Part shown: positions 8,034 to 17,585 of the stretch, piece by piece | How positions within the stretch are numbered: the stretch's first letter is position 1 | How the letters are laid out: each line of letters opens with the position of its first letter | Assembly: GCA_001931535.1 (NCBI GenBank) | Contig: CP016211.1 | Location: 8,913,703-8,977,702 of the forward strand | Direction: 5' to 3' | Length of the DNA: 64,000 nt | Source of the DNA: Minicystis rosea | GTDB lineage: Bacteria; Myxococcota_A; Polyangia; Polyangiales; Polyangiaceae | The notes under the pieces: generated by a model | What the model saw: the letters and a program-made list of their open reading frames with translations, nothing else | What the model was told of the DNA's origin: nothing | Databases searched by the model: none | Made by a program: the position numbers and the translations under genes

Positions 8034-9647
8034 ATGAAACCCAAGACCAGCCAAAACCCTTCGAGCCCGGCCGTCGGATCGCCGGGCGTCGTCTACCTGA
8101 TCGGCGGCGGGCCCGGTGATCCAGGCCTGATCACGCTGCGCGGCGCCGAGCTGCTCGCGCGCGCGGACGTGGTTCTGCACGACGAGTTGGTGCATCCCGC
8201 GCTGCTCGATCATGTGCGCCCCGACGCGGAGATCCGTTTCGTCGGCAAACGGGGCGGCGATCCGGGGAGCAAGCAAACGGTGCAGACGGCCATCGAAGAA
8301 GAGCTGGTGCGGCTCGCGCGTGCCGGGCGCTGCGTGGTGCGGCTCAAGGGCGGTGATCCGTTCCTCTTCGGCCGCGGCTCGGAAGAGGCCGAAGCGCTCG
8401 TTGCCGCCGGGGTGCCGTTCGAGGTCGTGCCCGGCATCACGTCGCCGTTCGGCGCGACGGCGTACGCGGGAATCTCGCTCACGCACCGCGATCTCGCGTC
8501 GAGCGTGACCATCGTCAGCGCCACCGGGCGTGACGGCCGCGAGTTCGATTGGAGCGAGCTCGCGAGCGGGCGCGGGACGATCTGCGTGCTCATGGGGATG
8601 CGTCGGCTCGAGGCGCACATCGAGGGCCTGATCCGCGGCGCGAAGCGCGCGCCCGAGACGCCCGCAGCCGTGATCCAATGGGGGACGCGCAGCGAGCAAC
8701 GCGTGGTGGAAGGACGGCTCGACGAGATCGCCGACCGCGCGCGGGCCGCAGGCCTCGAGAGCCCCGCTGTCATCGTGGTGGGCCAAGTGGCTTCGCTGCG
8801 GCGCACGCTGCGCTGGTTCGACGCGCGCCCGCTCTTCGGCAAGCGCGTGCTCGTGACGCGACCCGCAGGGCAAGCAGCGGCCACGTCGGAGGCGCTGCGG
8901 CGCCGCGGCGCCGAGCCGATCGAGATGCCCGCGATCCAGATCGGCGCGCCCCCCGATCCTGCGCGCGTGATGGAGGCCGTGCGCGCGCTCGATGGTTACG
9001 ACGTCGTCGCCTTCACCAGCGAGAACGGCGTGGACTGGTTCTTCCGCGCGCTCTCCGAGGCTGGGAAGGACGCGCGCGCCTTCGGTCGTGCCCGCGTGGC
9101 CACCATCGGTCCAGGCACCGCCGCTGCGCTGCTGCCACTCGGCATTCGCGCCGACATCGTGCCTGCCGAGTTCCGTGGAGAGAGCTTGGCCGAAGCGATC
9201 CTCGCCGATCCGGAGGTGAAAACACGGCTCGCGCAGAGCCGCGTGCGGGTGCTCGTGCCGCGCGCGTTGGTGGCGCGCGAGGTGCTCGGCGAGATGCTCC
9301 GCGCCGCGGGCTGCGAGGTCGACATCGTGCCTGTCTACGAGACGCGGCGTGCCTCCGCCGAGCGGCGCGAAGAGCTCGTGCAGAGGCTCGAAGCAGGCGC
9401 CATCGACGTGGCACTGCTCACGTCGAGCAGCACGGCCGACAGCGTTTGCGATCTGCTCGGCGCGCGTGCGCCGGAGCTGCTTCGCAACGTGGTCGTGGCC
9501 AGCATCGGGCCCATCACCACGAAGACCGCAGAGAAGCGCGGCCTCACGGTCGCCGTCACGGCCACGGAGAGCACGACGGCAGGCCTCATCACGGCGCTCG
9601 AGCACCATTTTGGAGGCGGCTCGACAATGCCTCTCCCCGGTGCGTGA
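8034..9647 (+). CDS. cobA: Uroporphyrinogen-III C-methyltransferase / uroporphyrinogen-III synthase fusion
   Basis: 537 residues with two cytoplasmic enzymes in one chain. Residues ~18-262 are a SUMT (CobA) domain: VYLIGGGPGDPGLITLRG, VRLKGGDPFLFGRGSEE, PGITS and GMRRLE motifs that bind S-adenosylmethionine and substrate. Residues ~268-530 are a HemD-type synthase: KRVLVTRPAGQA, AFTSENGV, ATIGPGTAAAL, LVPRA and LLTSSSTADS. Together they close hydroxymethylbilane to uroporphyrinogen III and methylate it twice to precorrin-2, feeding siroheme or cobalamin synthesis. Such fusions are known in several bacterial groups. No other pathway gene is adjacent in the window. The start ATG follows the palindrome and matches the length expected. 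Confidence 0.93.
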   Translation: MKPKTSQNPSSPAVGSPGVVYLIGGGPGDPGLITLRGAELLARADVVLHDELVHPALLDHVRPDAEIRFVGKRGGDPGSKQTVQTAIEEELVRLARAGRCVVRLKGGDPFLFGRGSEEAEALVAAGVPFEVVPGITSPFGATAYAGISLTHRDLASSVTIVSATGRDGREFDWSELASGRGTICVLMGMRRLEAHIEGLIRGAKRAPETPAAVIQWGTRSEQRVVEGRLDEIADRARAAGLESPAVIVVGQVASLRRTLRWFDARPLFGKRVLVTRPAGQAAATSEALRRRGAEPIEMPAIQIGAPPDPARVMEAVRALDGYDVVAFTSENGVDWFFRALSEAGKDARAFGRARVATIGPGTAAALLPLGIRADIVPAEFRGESLAEAILADPEVKTRLAQSRVRVLVPRALVAREVLGEMLRAAGCEVDIVPVYETRRASAERREELVQRLEAGAIDVALLTSSSTADSVCDLLGARAPELLRNVVVASIGPITTKTAEKRGLTVAVTATESTTAGLITALEHHFGGGSTMPLPGA

Positions 9648-9759
9648 TGTGATGAGGTGATGAGAGGGTGTGAATTGGATTCACACTGTGGCTGCAGATG
9701 CCCAGTGCGCAGCTTTTTTCTCAGTCACGCATGCGCCACAAAGTGCCTTAAAAGCGTAA

Positions 9760-9777
9760 AGCCGGGCAAGCCCGGCT
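9760..9777. terminator. Perfect GC-rich hairpin after CobA-HemD
   Basis: AGCCGGGC and GCCCGGCT with a two-base AA loop, about 110 bases after the stop of the fusion gene and before the convergent lipoprotein gene. No T-run follows, so it could also be a REP-type element. Confidence 0.4.
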
Positions 9778-9817
9778 CTACGTCGATCATCAGGCCGCAG
9801 AGCGGCCCGCAATCACA

Positions 9818-10072
9818 TCACTTGGTCGGGCAGGTCGCCGCGAGCGCGGTCGCGGCCGCCTCGCAGGAGGCCTCCGCCGCATCGCCGTACGCGGCAACGG
9901 CGTCGTCGATCTGCTTCTCGCAGGCGGCCTTCGCCGTCGCGTCGGTGAGCGACGCGCAGCCGCACTCCTTCGCCTTCGCGGCGTAGTCGTCGCACGCGGA
10001 GGAGCTGCTGCCACAGCCGACGAGACCCGCGAGCATCGAGAACACGACCGCAACGAGCGCAAACTTCTTCAT
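9818..10072 (-). CDS. Small Cys/Ala-rich lipoprotein
   Basis: 84 residues, MKKFALVAVVFSMLAGLVGC, a textbook lipoprotein signal with lipobox LVGC (Cys20). The mature part, about 65 residues, is helical and Ala-rich with five Cys residues (ACDDY, ECGCASL, ACEKQ, SCEAA, TCPTK), so it is likely disulfide-stapled on the outer or inner membrane surface. A good ribosome site (AGGAGAG) precedes the ATG by 5 bases. Function unknown. Family not recognised. The upstream neighbour is another small Cys-rich lipoprotein on the same strand, about 115 bases away. Confidence 0.8.
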   Translation of the reverse strand: MKKFALVAVVFSMLAGLVGCGSSSSACDDYAAKAKECGCASLTDATAKAACEKQIDDAVAAYGDAAEASCEAAATALAATCPTK

Positions 10073-10187
10073 GTCACTCTCCTGTGATAGTTGGCGAGTA
10101 GCCGTCAAAAACGCCGCCAACCTAGCAGCCCTCGTGACCAGGGTGCAAGTAGCTGACAACCTCCCGGCAGGATTCCGACGGCTTGGC

Positions 10188-10556
10188 TCACGAATCCGAA
10201 GGGCAGGCCGAATCGGACGGCGATTTCTCGCAGAATGCAGCCGTGCATTCGAGGTATGCCTGGGTTTGTGCGCCGCATGACTGCGATTGGCACACCCCTT
10301 CCGCGACGATGCACGACGTGGAATCGTCGAATTGGGTCCTACACCCAGTATGGTCGACAATGGGCGTGAAGGCTTCGCACCATGCGCTGCAGTCGGCGTT
10401 GGGCGCGCCCACGGAGCCGCAGTTCTGCAGAAGACGACAGTAAGTGACGCAGTTCCCGTCTCCATTGGCGAGCGGGACCACGCATGAAGAGCCGGCGAAT
10501 GCCCCCATGAGGACGAGGGCGAGAGCGATGAGGTGATGCTTGCTGCTCGTTCGCAT
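10188..10556 (-). CDS. Small Cys-rich lipoprotein
   Basis: 122 residues. The start MRTSSKHHLIALALVLMG gives a signal peptide ending GSSC; an upstream in-frame start (10595) would add 13 residues before it. Ten further Cys residues (NCVTYCRLLQNCG, ADCSAWCEAF, GCRTQF, SCIVAEGVCQSQSCG, ECTAAFC, ACPSDS) are spaced like a compact disulfide-rich helical module seen in many myxobacterial lipoproteins. No enzymatic motif is visible. It precedes another small Cys-rich lipoprotein on the same strand and might share its transcript. Confidence 0.72.
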   Translation of the reverse strand: MRTSSKHHLIALALVLMGAFAGSSCVVPLANGDGNCVTYCRLLQNCGSVGAPNADCSAWCEAFTPIVDHTGCRTQFDDSTSCIVAEGVCQSQSCGAQTQAYLECTAAFCEKSPSDSACPSDS

Positions 10557-10673
10557 ATCGGTGTGATGCCTTAGCACGGTTGCTGCTCGTGACATGACGG
10601 AACAAGGGGGTGTGCGCTGCGCGTACCCATGAATTCCGCCATTGGCATCCTCACGTGGGGCGTTGAAGGCGCT

Positions 10674-13535
10674 TCAGCCGAGAGCCTTGCGGGCTGCTTT
10701 GACGAGGGCCTTGTGGGCGTCGGGGTCTAGAATCGCGTCCAGCACGGCTTGGCCCACGGCGCGCCGGCAATCCGGGTGCACCTGCGCGAGCTTGAGATAC
10801 GTCGGCGCCACCGCGGCGAAGTCGGACATCTGTGCGCGGACGCGCACGCGGGTGACGAGCGCGGCGGTGAGATCGCGATCGGGGAGCTGCTCGAGCACCG
10901 ACTTCGTCGCTTGGCGCTCGGCGAGCTTCTCGTGTGATTCGATGAGCACGAGGAGCGGATCCAGCGCGACGGGGCCCATGGATCGAAGGGCCTCGGCGAT
11001 GACACCGGGCTTGTATCCTTCGCTGAAGGCCGCGAGCAGCTCGCGCAGACCGCGCACGTCGCCGAGCACGCCGAGCGCGTGGGCGGCGACCTTGGCGTCG
11101 CGATCGTCCTCGCCGCGACGACGCAGCATCGACACGAAGGTGTCCACCATCTCCGTGTCGCCGAGCAGCGCGATGGCGAGGGCCGCCTCTTCTCGCACGT
11201 CCTGCGCGGCGTCCGTGAGGAAGGCCTGCCGCAGCGCGGGGATGGCGGAGAGATGGCCGAGCTGCACGAGCCGCGTGATCGCGCCGGCGCGCTCTTCTTT
11301 GCGCGACGCGGAGACGAGCACGTTGGTCGCCTCGGCGACCTTCTCGAGCGTGGGCGCGCGGCGGCGCTGCACCGCCTGCGGGCCGAGCGTGCGCGACTCG
11401 ATGGCGTCGCGCGCATCGGCCGCGAGCGCCCGCATGCCGATGTCGCGCTCGGTGGTCATGACCTCGTGGAGGATGCGCTCCGCTTCCAGCCCGGAGACCG
11501 CGGCGAGCACGCGGAGCGCGGTGATCTTGGCGACGCGACCGCCCTTGCCGGAGAGCGCCTTCTTCGCGGCCGCGATGGCCGCGTCGCGCCGGCCGGCGAA
11601 CGCGCGCACGACGTACGGTGACGCGCTTCCATCGGCCCACGTCGGATAGATGCTCTCGGCGAGCGCTTCGGGCGGGAGGCTCTCGTAGTGGTGCGCGTAC
11701 TGCACCGCGGCCTCGTAACGACCGATCGTCCCGGCCAGGCGCTGGGCCGTGATTTGCTCGGGATCGAGCCACGCGTCGGGCTTCTTCACGAAGACGCTCT
11801 CGTACGTGGGCACGCGCACGAGCGTCGCGCGATCGACCTCGGTCGCGCCGGCGAGGCGCACCAAGGCGATGCCGAGGACTTGATAGAGCTTCACGAAATC
11901 ATCGAGGCGCGCCTCGACGGGTGCGGCCGTGATGGCGCGGAGCAACGCGGCCTGCTTCTCCAAACCGAGCTCGCGGAGACGGCCTTCGAGCGGATCGGTG
12001 GTGCGCGGCGTGAGCGCGGCGAGGCCCACCACGAAGGCATCGGCGAGCGCTTCGCGCACCTCGGCCAGCACGATGGCAGCGCCCGAAGCGCCGGCCTCGC
12101 GCGCGGCGCGCACCCAGGCCGCGGATCCGGCCTCGGGCTGCGCCGCCGAGGAGGCCGCGTCGTTGCCGGCGAGCGCGCGCAGCTCGAAGCCGAGCGGGCC
12201 CTCGACGACGGCGGCGAGCGGGAAGATCGTGGGCAGCGCGGCTTCGATCCCGAGGTCGCCGAGCAACGCCACGAGCTTCGCTCCGCCGAGCGCCGAGCCC
12301 AAACGATCTTCGAGCGCAGGCGCATTGGGCAGGTGGAGCGCGTGACCTTCGACGTCGACGGCCTGCATGCGACCGCCGCGCGAAAAGAGCGTGTCCACGC
12401 GGAGCGCCACCGGCAACAGGTCGGGCGCGAACACGTCGCGCCGATGCTCCGAGAGGGCCGCGAGCGCGCTGCCGACCTCGGGCAAAGCCTTCTCCACCAG
12501 GCGCGCGAGGGCCGCGTGATCGACGGGCTGGCGATCGCCGAGATCGCTGATCTTCAGGCGGAACGGCGGATATCCCGGATAGCGCCCGCCGCGCAAACCC
12601 ACGAGCACCGCGCCCGCGCGGCTCGGCTTGGGGCCGTCGCCGGAGCGGAACGCCAGAGGGCTGATGACCTTTTCGCTGTAGTGCGTGCCCGAGGCGAGAT
12701 CGAAGAAGCGGCTCTCGTAGATGACGAATTGATCGCTCGTGACGCGCGTCTGGTAGGCATACTCGATCAAGTCGAGCCCTTCGCGCGCCTCGAGATCGGT
12801 CTTCTGCCAAGTCTTGCCGAGCAGCTCTTCGACGTGGCGAGGGTCGAGCGGCTCGCCGCTCGTGAGGTGCTTCTCCAGCTTGCGCGCGGTGAGGAGCACG
12901 TCGGCGACGAGATCGGTGTACGCGAGCGCGGGCACGGGCGCGCGCTGCGTGATGGCGCCGCGGAGGAGCGCGTCGAGATCGAAGGTGCGCGCGGCCAGGC
13001 GGCGCAGCTTCCATTCGCGCAGATCCTCACCGAGCTTTTGGATTTGGGCGAGCCGCTCTTCCCCCGTGGCCGCGATGCCGGAGGCGCCGAGCTCGCGCGC
13101 CAAGGTGACCACCTGCTCGATACCCTGTTTGCGTAGATCGCTGTCGGCGACCTTGCCGCGCTTCACGGCGGCCTTCTTCTTCCCGTCGGCGACGCCCGGC
13201 GGCGGGCCGTCCGCGACGACGAAGGCCTCGGGCGCCCGAGCCCACGCGACGAGCAGGCCGGCCGCGTGCTTGCAGAAGGGACGCGACCACGAAGCGGGGC
13301 AGGTGCACTTCGCCCGCACGGTGCCGGATGCTTCGGTGAAGGAGACCGTGATTTTGTAGGGCGAGGCGCCCGATCCCTTCGACTCGCCGAAGAGCTTGCT
13401 CGCGTATCGCCCGAGGTTCTTGATCTCGTTGCGATCGAACAGCTCCATGCCTTTTCGCAGCTCGTCCGAATCGACGATGATGCTGCGGAGATCGGCGATA
13501 CCGATGTTCCGCACCGAGGTCTCCGACTCCGCCAT
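10674..13535 (-). CDS. SWIM zinc-finger and HEAT-repeat protein
   Basis: 953 residues. The SWIM motif is clear: Cys77-Thr-Cys79...Cys88-Lys-His90, the CxCx(n)CxH zinc-binding pattern used for DNA or protein contacts. A Lys-rich stretch (GKKKAAVKRGK) follows. The middle (~200-600) is a long helical/beta region without a known name. The C-terminal ~300 residues are HEAT-like helical repeats (for example AGAITRLVQLGHLSAIPALRQAF, DAAQDVREEAALAIALLGD, VAAHALGVLGDVRGLRELLAAF). No helicase motor is present. The start MAESETSVRNIG is chosen because the SWIM-proximal region follows directly. It is divergent from the SGNH-carbamoyltransferase fusion. Role unknown; a scaffold bridging DNA and proteins is inference. 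Confidence 0.82.
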   Translation of the reverse strand: MAESETSVRNIGIADLRSIIVDSDELRKGMELFDRNEIKNLGRYASKLFGESKGSGASPYKITVSFTEASGTVRAKCTCPASWSRPFCKHAAGLLVAWARAPEAFVVADGPPPGVADGKKKAAVKRGKVADSDLRKQGIEQVVTLARELGASGIAATGEERLAQIQKLGEDLREWKLRRLAARTFDLDALLRGAITQRAPVPALAYTDLVADVLLTARKLEKHLTSGEPLDPRHVEELLGKTWQKTDLEAREGLDLIEYAYQTRVTSDQFVIYESRFFDLASGTHYSEKVISPLAFRSGDGPKPSRAGAVLVGLRGGRYPGYPPFRLKISDLGDRQPVDHAALARLVEKALPEVGSALAALSEHRRDVFAPDLLPVALRVDTLFSRGGRMQAVDVEGHALHLPNAPALEDRLGSALGGAKLVALLGDLGIEAALPTIFPLAAVVEGPLGFELRALAGNDAASSAAQPEAGSAAWVRAAREAGASGAAIVLAEVREALADAFVVGLAALTPRTTDPLEGRLRELGLEKQAALLRAITAAPVEARLDDFVKLYQVLGIALVRLAGATEVDRATLVRVPTYESVFVKKPDAWLDPEQITAQRLAGTIGRYEAAVQYAHHYESLPPEALAESIYPTWADGSASPYVVRAFAGRRDAAIAAAKKALSGKGGRVAKITALRVLAAVSGLEAERILHEVMTTERDIGMRALAADARDAIESRTLGPQAVQRRRAPTLEKVAEATNVLVSASRKEERAGAITRLVQLGHLSAIPALRQAFLTDAAQDVREEAALAIALLGDTEMVDTFVSMLRRRGEDDRDAKVAAHALGVLGDVRGLRELLAAFSEGYKPGVIAEALRSMGPVALDPLLVLIESHEKLAERQATKSVLEQLPDRDLTAALVTRVRVRAQMSDFAAVAPTYLKLAQVHPDCRRAVGQAVLDAILDPDAHKALVKAARKALG

Positions 13536-13809
13536 GGGGCTCACCTCTTCCGCGCTCGCATGCGGCGCGGAGCCTATCTCGGCCGAAGGGCGCGGACCAA
13601 GATCGATCAGTCCCCGACACCCGCGCGGCGCCGTCCGGAGGCGGACGCGTTCATCAGGCATGCGTCCGCGGACATTTTCGCGGAGAACGCGCGTCCTCGC
13701 CCGGATTTCCTCCGCTTGCAGGTCATGGAGCAGGGGGTTATCCCGGAGTCGGATCGAGCTTGCTGGGGGGCGGGGCCCGCCACGTCGGGAAGGGACGGGA
13801 CACTCGAGC

Positions 13810-16800
13810 ATGTTTCTTTTGCAACAGTCCACACATCGGATGGTCGTGCGCCACGATCCCGAGGTCGGCCATCGATACCTCCCCAACCTCAAAGCGCGCC
13901 TGCCCAGCGAGCACGGCGGCTTCTTCGTGCGCACCAACGCCGATGGATTCCGCTCCGATGTGGAGTTCGTCCGCGAGCGCAGCGGGCGCCCGCGCATCCT
14001 CTTCTTCGGCGACTCGTTCACCGCCGGAGATGGAGTGGAGAACCACGAGCGCTTCAGCGATCTCGTGGGCGAGGCGCTCGGCGCCGAGACGTACAACTAC
14101 GGTGTCTCGGGGACGGGGACGGATCAACAGCTCCTCGTCTTCGAGAAGATCGCCCGCAAAATGCCGGCGGATCTCATCGTCCTCGGCATCTACGTGGAGA
14201 ACATCGAGCGCATCAAGGTCGCTTATCGGGAGTCCATCGATCGCTTCACCAAGGAGCGAGTCCTCGTCCCCAAACCGTATTTCACGCTCGACGAGGCAGG
14301 GGCCTTGCAGCTCCACCACGTGCCCGTGCCGCTCACTCGGCCGCGGGCCGCGGAGATCGACGAGAGCCTTTATCAATCGGGCGATCTCCCGATCGATCCG
14401 CTGCAAAAGCTGCTCTATCGGCCACTCCGCCGGGTACGCAACCACCCGCGCGTGAAGGCCGCGCGCGAGGCGGTCAAAACGCATCTCCCGTGGCTCATGC
14501 CCGCGGTCCTCCGGCGCACCGGGTTCACGCCCTACCGCGATTATGCCTCCGCCGAGTCGCCGAGCTTTCGATTGATGCAGGCGATCCTGCAACGCTTCTG
14601 CGCCGCGGCGGCGCCGACGCCGGTGCTGATCGTGCCGATTCCCACCTACTACTTCTATCATGACGGCCTCGATCCGCTGTATCAGCCGCTCTTCGAGCGC
14701 CTCGAAGCACCGAGCCGCGGCGTGCACGTGCTGGACCTGACGCGCCCGCTTCATCGCTTGCCGTGGGCCGACAAGAAACGCATCGCGCTCGCATTCGACG
14801 CGCACTTCTCGCCGTTCGGGCACGCCCGCGTGGCCGAGGTGATCGCCGCCGGCATCCGCAGCCGAAACCTCATCCCCGAGCGGCGAGCCGAGACCATGAA
14901 GCCGCCCACCAAGGATGCCAACGGGGCTGCAAACGGCGCGGCCAAGCATGGAGCGAGCGCGAACGGCGCGAGCACGAATGGCCCCAGCGTGAACGGCGCG
15001 AGCCTCAATGGGGGCTTCGTGAAGAGCGGTAAACCGCTCTACGTGCTCGGGGTCTCGTGCTTCTACCACGACTCCGCAGCGGCCTTGGTCCGGGACGGCG
15101 AGATCGTGGCCGCGGCCGAGGAGGAGCGGTTTTCGCGGGTGAAGAACGATCGGCGCTTCCCTCGCCACGCCGCCAATTTCTGCTTGGAGGAGGCGGGGAT
15201 CAGCCAAAACGATTTGGCCGCGGTCGTCTATTACGACAATGCGCCCCTCACCTTCGAGCGACTCATGCACTCGATTGCTGCGGTCGGCCCGGAAGGGCGC
15301 GAGTCGTGGTCACGCATCCTCCCCACGTGGCTCCGGTACAAGCTGCACATTCCTCAGCTCATTCGGAAGAACCTCGTTTACGAGGGGCTCGTCCTCCACG
15401 AGTCCCACCATCGCTCGCACGCGGCGAGCGCGTTCTTTCCATCGCCGTTCCAGCGCGCGGCCGTCGTCACCATCGATGGAGTCGGCGAGTGGGCCACGGG
15501 CTCGATCGGCGTGGCCGAGGGGCGGAATCTCCGGCTCTTGAAGGAGATGCAGTTCCCGAACAGCGTCGGGCTGCTCTATTCGGCGTTCACCCAGTTCACC
15601 GGGTTCAAGGTCAACTCGGGTGAATACAAGATGATGGGCCTCGCGCCCTATGGAGAGCCGAAGTACGTCGACGTGATCCTCGACAAGCTCGTTCACCTCA
15701 AGGACGACGGCTCGGTCGAGCTGAACATGGAGTATTTCGCGTTCCTCTCCCGGCCGACGATGACGAACGAGAAGTTCGCCGCGCTCTTCGGCGGGCCGGC
15801 GCGCGGGCCGGATGATTGGCTCACGCAGCGTGAGATGGATATCGCCAAGAGCATTCAGGTGGTCACCGAAGAGGCGATGATCCGCACGGCGCGCTACGCG
15901 AAGAAGATCACCGGCGAGAAGAAGCTGGTGATGGCGGGCGGCGTGGCGCTCAACTGCGTGGCCAATGGCCGGCTGCTCCGCGAAGGCCCGTTCGAGGACA
16001 TCTGGATCCAGCCCGCCGCCGGCGACGCGGGCTGCGCGTTGGGGGCGGCGCTCGACGCTTACCACACCTATTTCGAACAGCCGCGGACGCTGCTCGAGAG
16101 CGGTCGGGCGCGACAGGGCGGGAGCTACCTCGGGCCGAGCTACTCGAACGAAGAGATCGAAGCCTTCCTCGAGACGCATGGATATCCATTCACGAAGCTC
16201 GATGGGGCGACGAGGGGCGCGGAGATCGGGAAGCTCCTCGCCGCGGGCAAGGTGGTCGGCCACCTCGCCGGGCGCCTCGAGTTCGGCCCGCGATCGCTCG
16301 GGGCCCGCGCCATCCTCGGGGACGCGCGCAACCAGGAGATGCAGCAGAACCTGAACCTCAAGATCAAGTATCGCGAGTCGTTCCGGCCCTTCGCGCCGAG
16401 CATCCTGGCCGAGCGGGTGAGCGAGTATTTCGAGCTCGATCGCGAGAGCCCGTACATGCTCTTGGTGGCGCCGGTGAAGGAGAGCCGGAGGCTGCCCTTC
16501 GCCAAGCAAGGCACCGATCTCACGGCCATCGTGCGGCAGCCGCGGAGCGACGTGCCGGCGATTACGCACGTCGATTATTCGGCGCGCGTGCAGACGGTGG
16601 CGCGCGCGGATCACCCGCAATACTACGATCTCATCCAGGCCTTCGATCGGCTCACCGGCTGCCCGGTGATCGTCAACACCTCGTTCAACGTGCGCGGCGA
16701 GCCCATCGTCAACACGCCGGACGACGCCTATCGCTGCTTCATGCGCACGGAGATGGATTGTCTCGTGCTCGGCGATTACCTCCTCCACAAGCAGGCTCAA

Positions 16801-17232
16801 CCGCCTTGGCCCGAGCCGAAGGGCCATATCGAGGAGCACGATGATTTCTCCGCCAAGGACGGCGAGTACGAGGCGGCCTTCACGAGCGCGATCGGCGACG
16901 CGTTCGCGATCGACTTCCTGCCGCTCGTGGATCGATTGGGGAAGGACGAGGTGCACGTGGGCACAGCGTTCGAGAACCTGCCGACGACGTGGGTCGACGT
17001 GCGCGGGCCGAGCTCCGGTCGCGCGGTGTTCTCCATCCCTCCCGAGCTCGACACGCGCTCACCCGATCCGCGGCGCATGGCGGACGCCATCACCCGGTTC
17101 TGGGAACCGGGGCCGGCGACCGACGCCATGCGCGCGGTGCTGGTGAAGCTGCTCGACGTGGGCAGGCGCTTCCCCGAGCCGGATCAAAGCCTCGAAGAGC
17201 GCGTCACCCACACGATGTACGTGATGTATTGA
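13810..17232 (+). CDS. SGNH hydrolase - carbamoyltransferase (NodU/TobZ family) fusion
   Basis: 1,140 residues with two enzymes. Residues ~10-360 are an SGNH/GDSL hydrolase: FFGDSFTAGDG with Ser69, GVSGTG, and a block-V-like DAHFSPFGH (Asp330, His332). Residues ~370-405 are a linker of Asn-Gly-Ala-type repeats (NGAANGAAKHGASANGAS). From ~410 on there is a carbamoyltransferase with a Kae1-like half (GVSCFYHDSAAALV, HHRSHAASAFF, EYKMMGLAPYGEP, GGVALNCVANG) and a YrdC-like half (EFGPRSLGARAIL, YRESFRPFAPSIL, NTSFNVRGEPIV), then a ~140-residue tail ending in HTMYVMY. Family members move the carbamoyl of carbamoyl phosphate, via carbamoyl-adenylate, to hydroxyls of antibiotics or sugars. The substrate is unknown; the hydrolase half may process the same molecule. 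Confidence 0.88.
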   Translation: MFLLQQSTHRMVVRHDPEVGHRYLPNLKARLPSEHGGFFVRTNADGFRSDVEFVRERSGRPRILFFGDSFTAGDGVENHERFSDLVGEALGAETYNYGVSGTGTDQQLLVFEKIARKMPADLIVLGIYVENIERIKVAYRESIDRFTKERVLVPKPYFTLDEAGALQLHHVPVPLTRPRAAEIDESLYQSGDLPIDPLQKLLYRPLRRVRNHPRVKAAREAVKTHLPWLMPAVLRRTGFTPYRDYASAESPSFRLMQAILQRFCAAAAPTPVLIVPIPTYYFYHDGLDPLYQPLFERLEAPSRGVHVLDLTRPLHRLPWADKKRIALAFDAHFSPFGHARVAEVIAAGIRSRNLIPERRAETMKPPTKDANGAANGAAKHGASANGASTNGPSVNGASLNGGFVKSGKPLYVLGVSCFYHDSAAALVRDGEIVAAAEEERFSRVKNDRRFPRHAANFCLEEAGISQNDLAAVVYYDNAPLTFERLMHSIAAVGPEGRESWSRILPTWLRYKLHIPQLIRKNLVYEGLVLHESHHRSHAASAFFPSPFQRAAVVTIDGVGEWATGSIGVAEGRNLRLLKEMQFPNSVGLLYSAFTQFTGFKVNSGEYKMMGLAPYGEPKYVDVILDKLVHLKDDGSVELNMEYFAFLSRPTMTNEKFAALFGGPARGPDDWLTQREMDIAKSIQVVTEEAMIRTARYAKKITGEKKLVMAGGVALNCVANGRLLREGPFEDIWIQPAAGDAGCALGAALDAYHTYFEQPRTLLESGRARQGGSYLGPSYSNEEIEAFLETHGYPFTKLDGATRGAEIGKLLAAGKVVGHLAGRLEFGPRSLGARAILGDARNQEMQQNLNLKIKYRESFRPFAPSILAERVSEYFELDRESPYMLLVAPVKESRRLPFAKQGTDLTAIVRQPRSDVPAITHVDYSARVQTVARADHPQYYDLIQAFDRLTGCPVIVNTSFNVRGEPIVNTPDDAYRCFMRTEMDCLVLGDYLLHKQAQPPWPEPKGHIEEHDDFSAKDGEYEAAFTSAIGDAFAIDFLPLVDRLGKDEVHVGTAFENLPTTWVDVRGPSSGRAVFSIPPELDTRSPDPRRMADAITRFWEPGPATDAMRAVLVKLLDVGRRFPEPDQSLEERVTHTMYVMY

Positions 17233-17237
17233 TTCTC

Positions 17238-17260
17238 GGGCGGGGGCCTGAGCCCCGCCC
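17238..17260 (+). terminator. GC-rich hairpin after the carbamoyltransferase fusion
   Basis: GGGCGGGG (17238-17245) pairs with CCCCGCCC (17253-17260) around a 7-base loop, starting 5 bases after the stop codon. No T-tract follows. Confidence 0.5.
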
Positions 17261-17440
17261 GGTGCGCGATTCAATCGACATTTCCAGGGATTTTCGTCAC
17301 TTCGGCGGCGCCGTCGGCCGCTCGGGCTCGTCCGGGATGCCCTGGTCGATCGGACGGAAAACCTCCTGGCGAGTACCGTCCCGACGCAACCCGGAAAAAC
17401 CCAGATTGGTTAGGGACATCGCCCGTAGGGCTCACTCAGG

Positions 17441-17458
17441 TGCATCCGTATATGCACG
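17441..17458. promoter_or_regulatory. Inverted repeat upstream of the histidine kinase
   Basis: GTGCAT and ATGCAC separated by six bases, about 128 bases before the kinase start, in a ~350-base gap (17233-17585) that otherwise holds only the upstream terminator hairpin and no gene I can support. It could be an operator for the downstream cluster. Confidence 0.35.
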
Positions 17459-17585
17459 TACGGAGTTCCCTTGTCGGCGCGGCGTCCTCTGAATCCAGGC
17501 CGCTGGCGACATATCTGGCACGATTGTGACGTGACCACGAACTTGACCAGACTGCACGATCGAGAGACACCCCAAGGCGAGGAGA

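Noticed and set aside
7926..9608. 560-residue minus-strand frame opposite CobA-HemD
   Set aside because: Antisense frame of a well-identified enzyme gene; no domain features.
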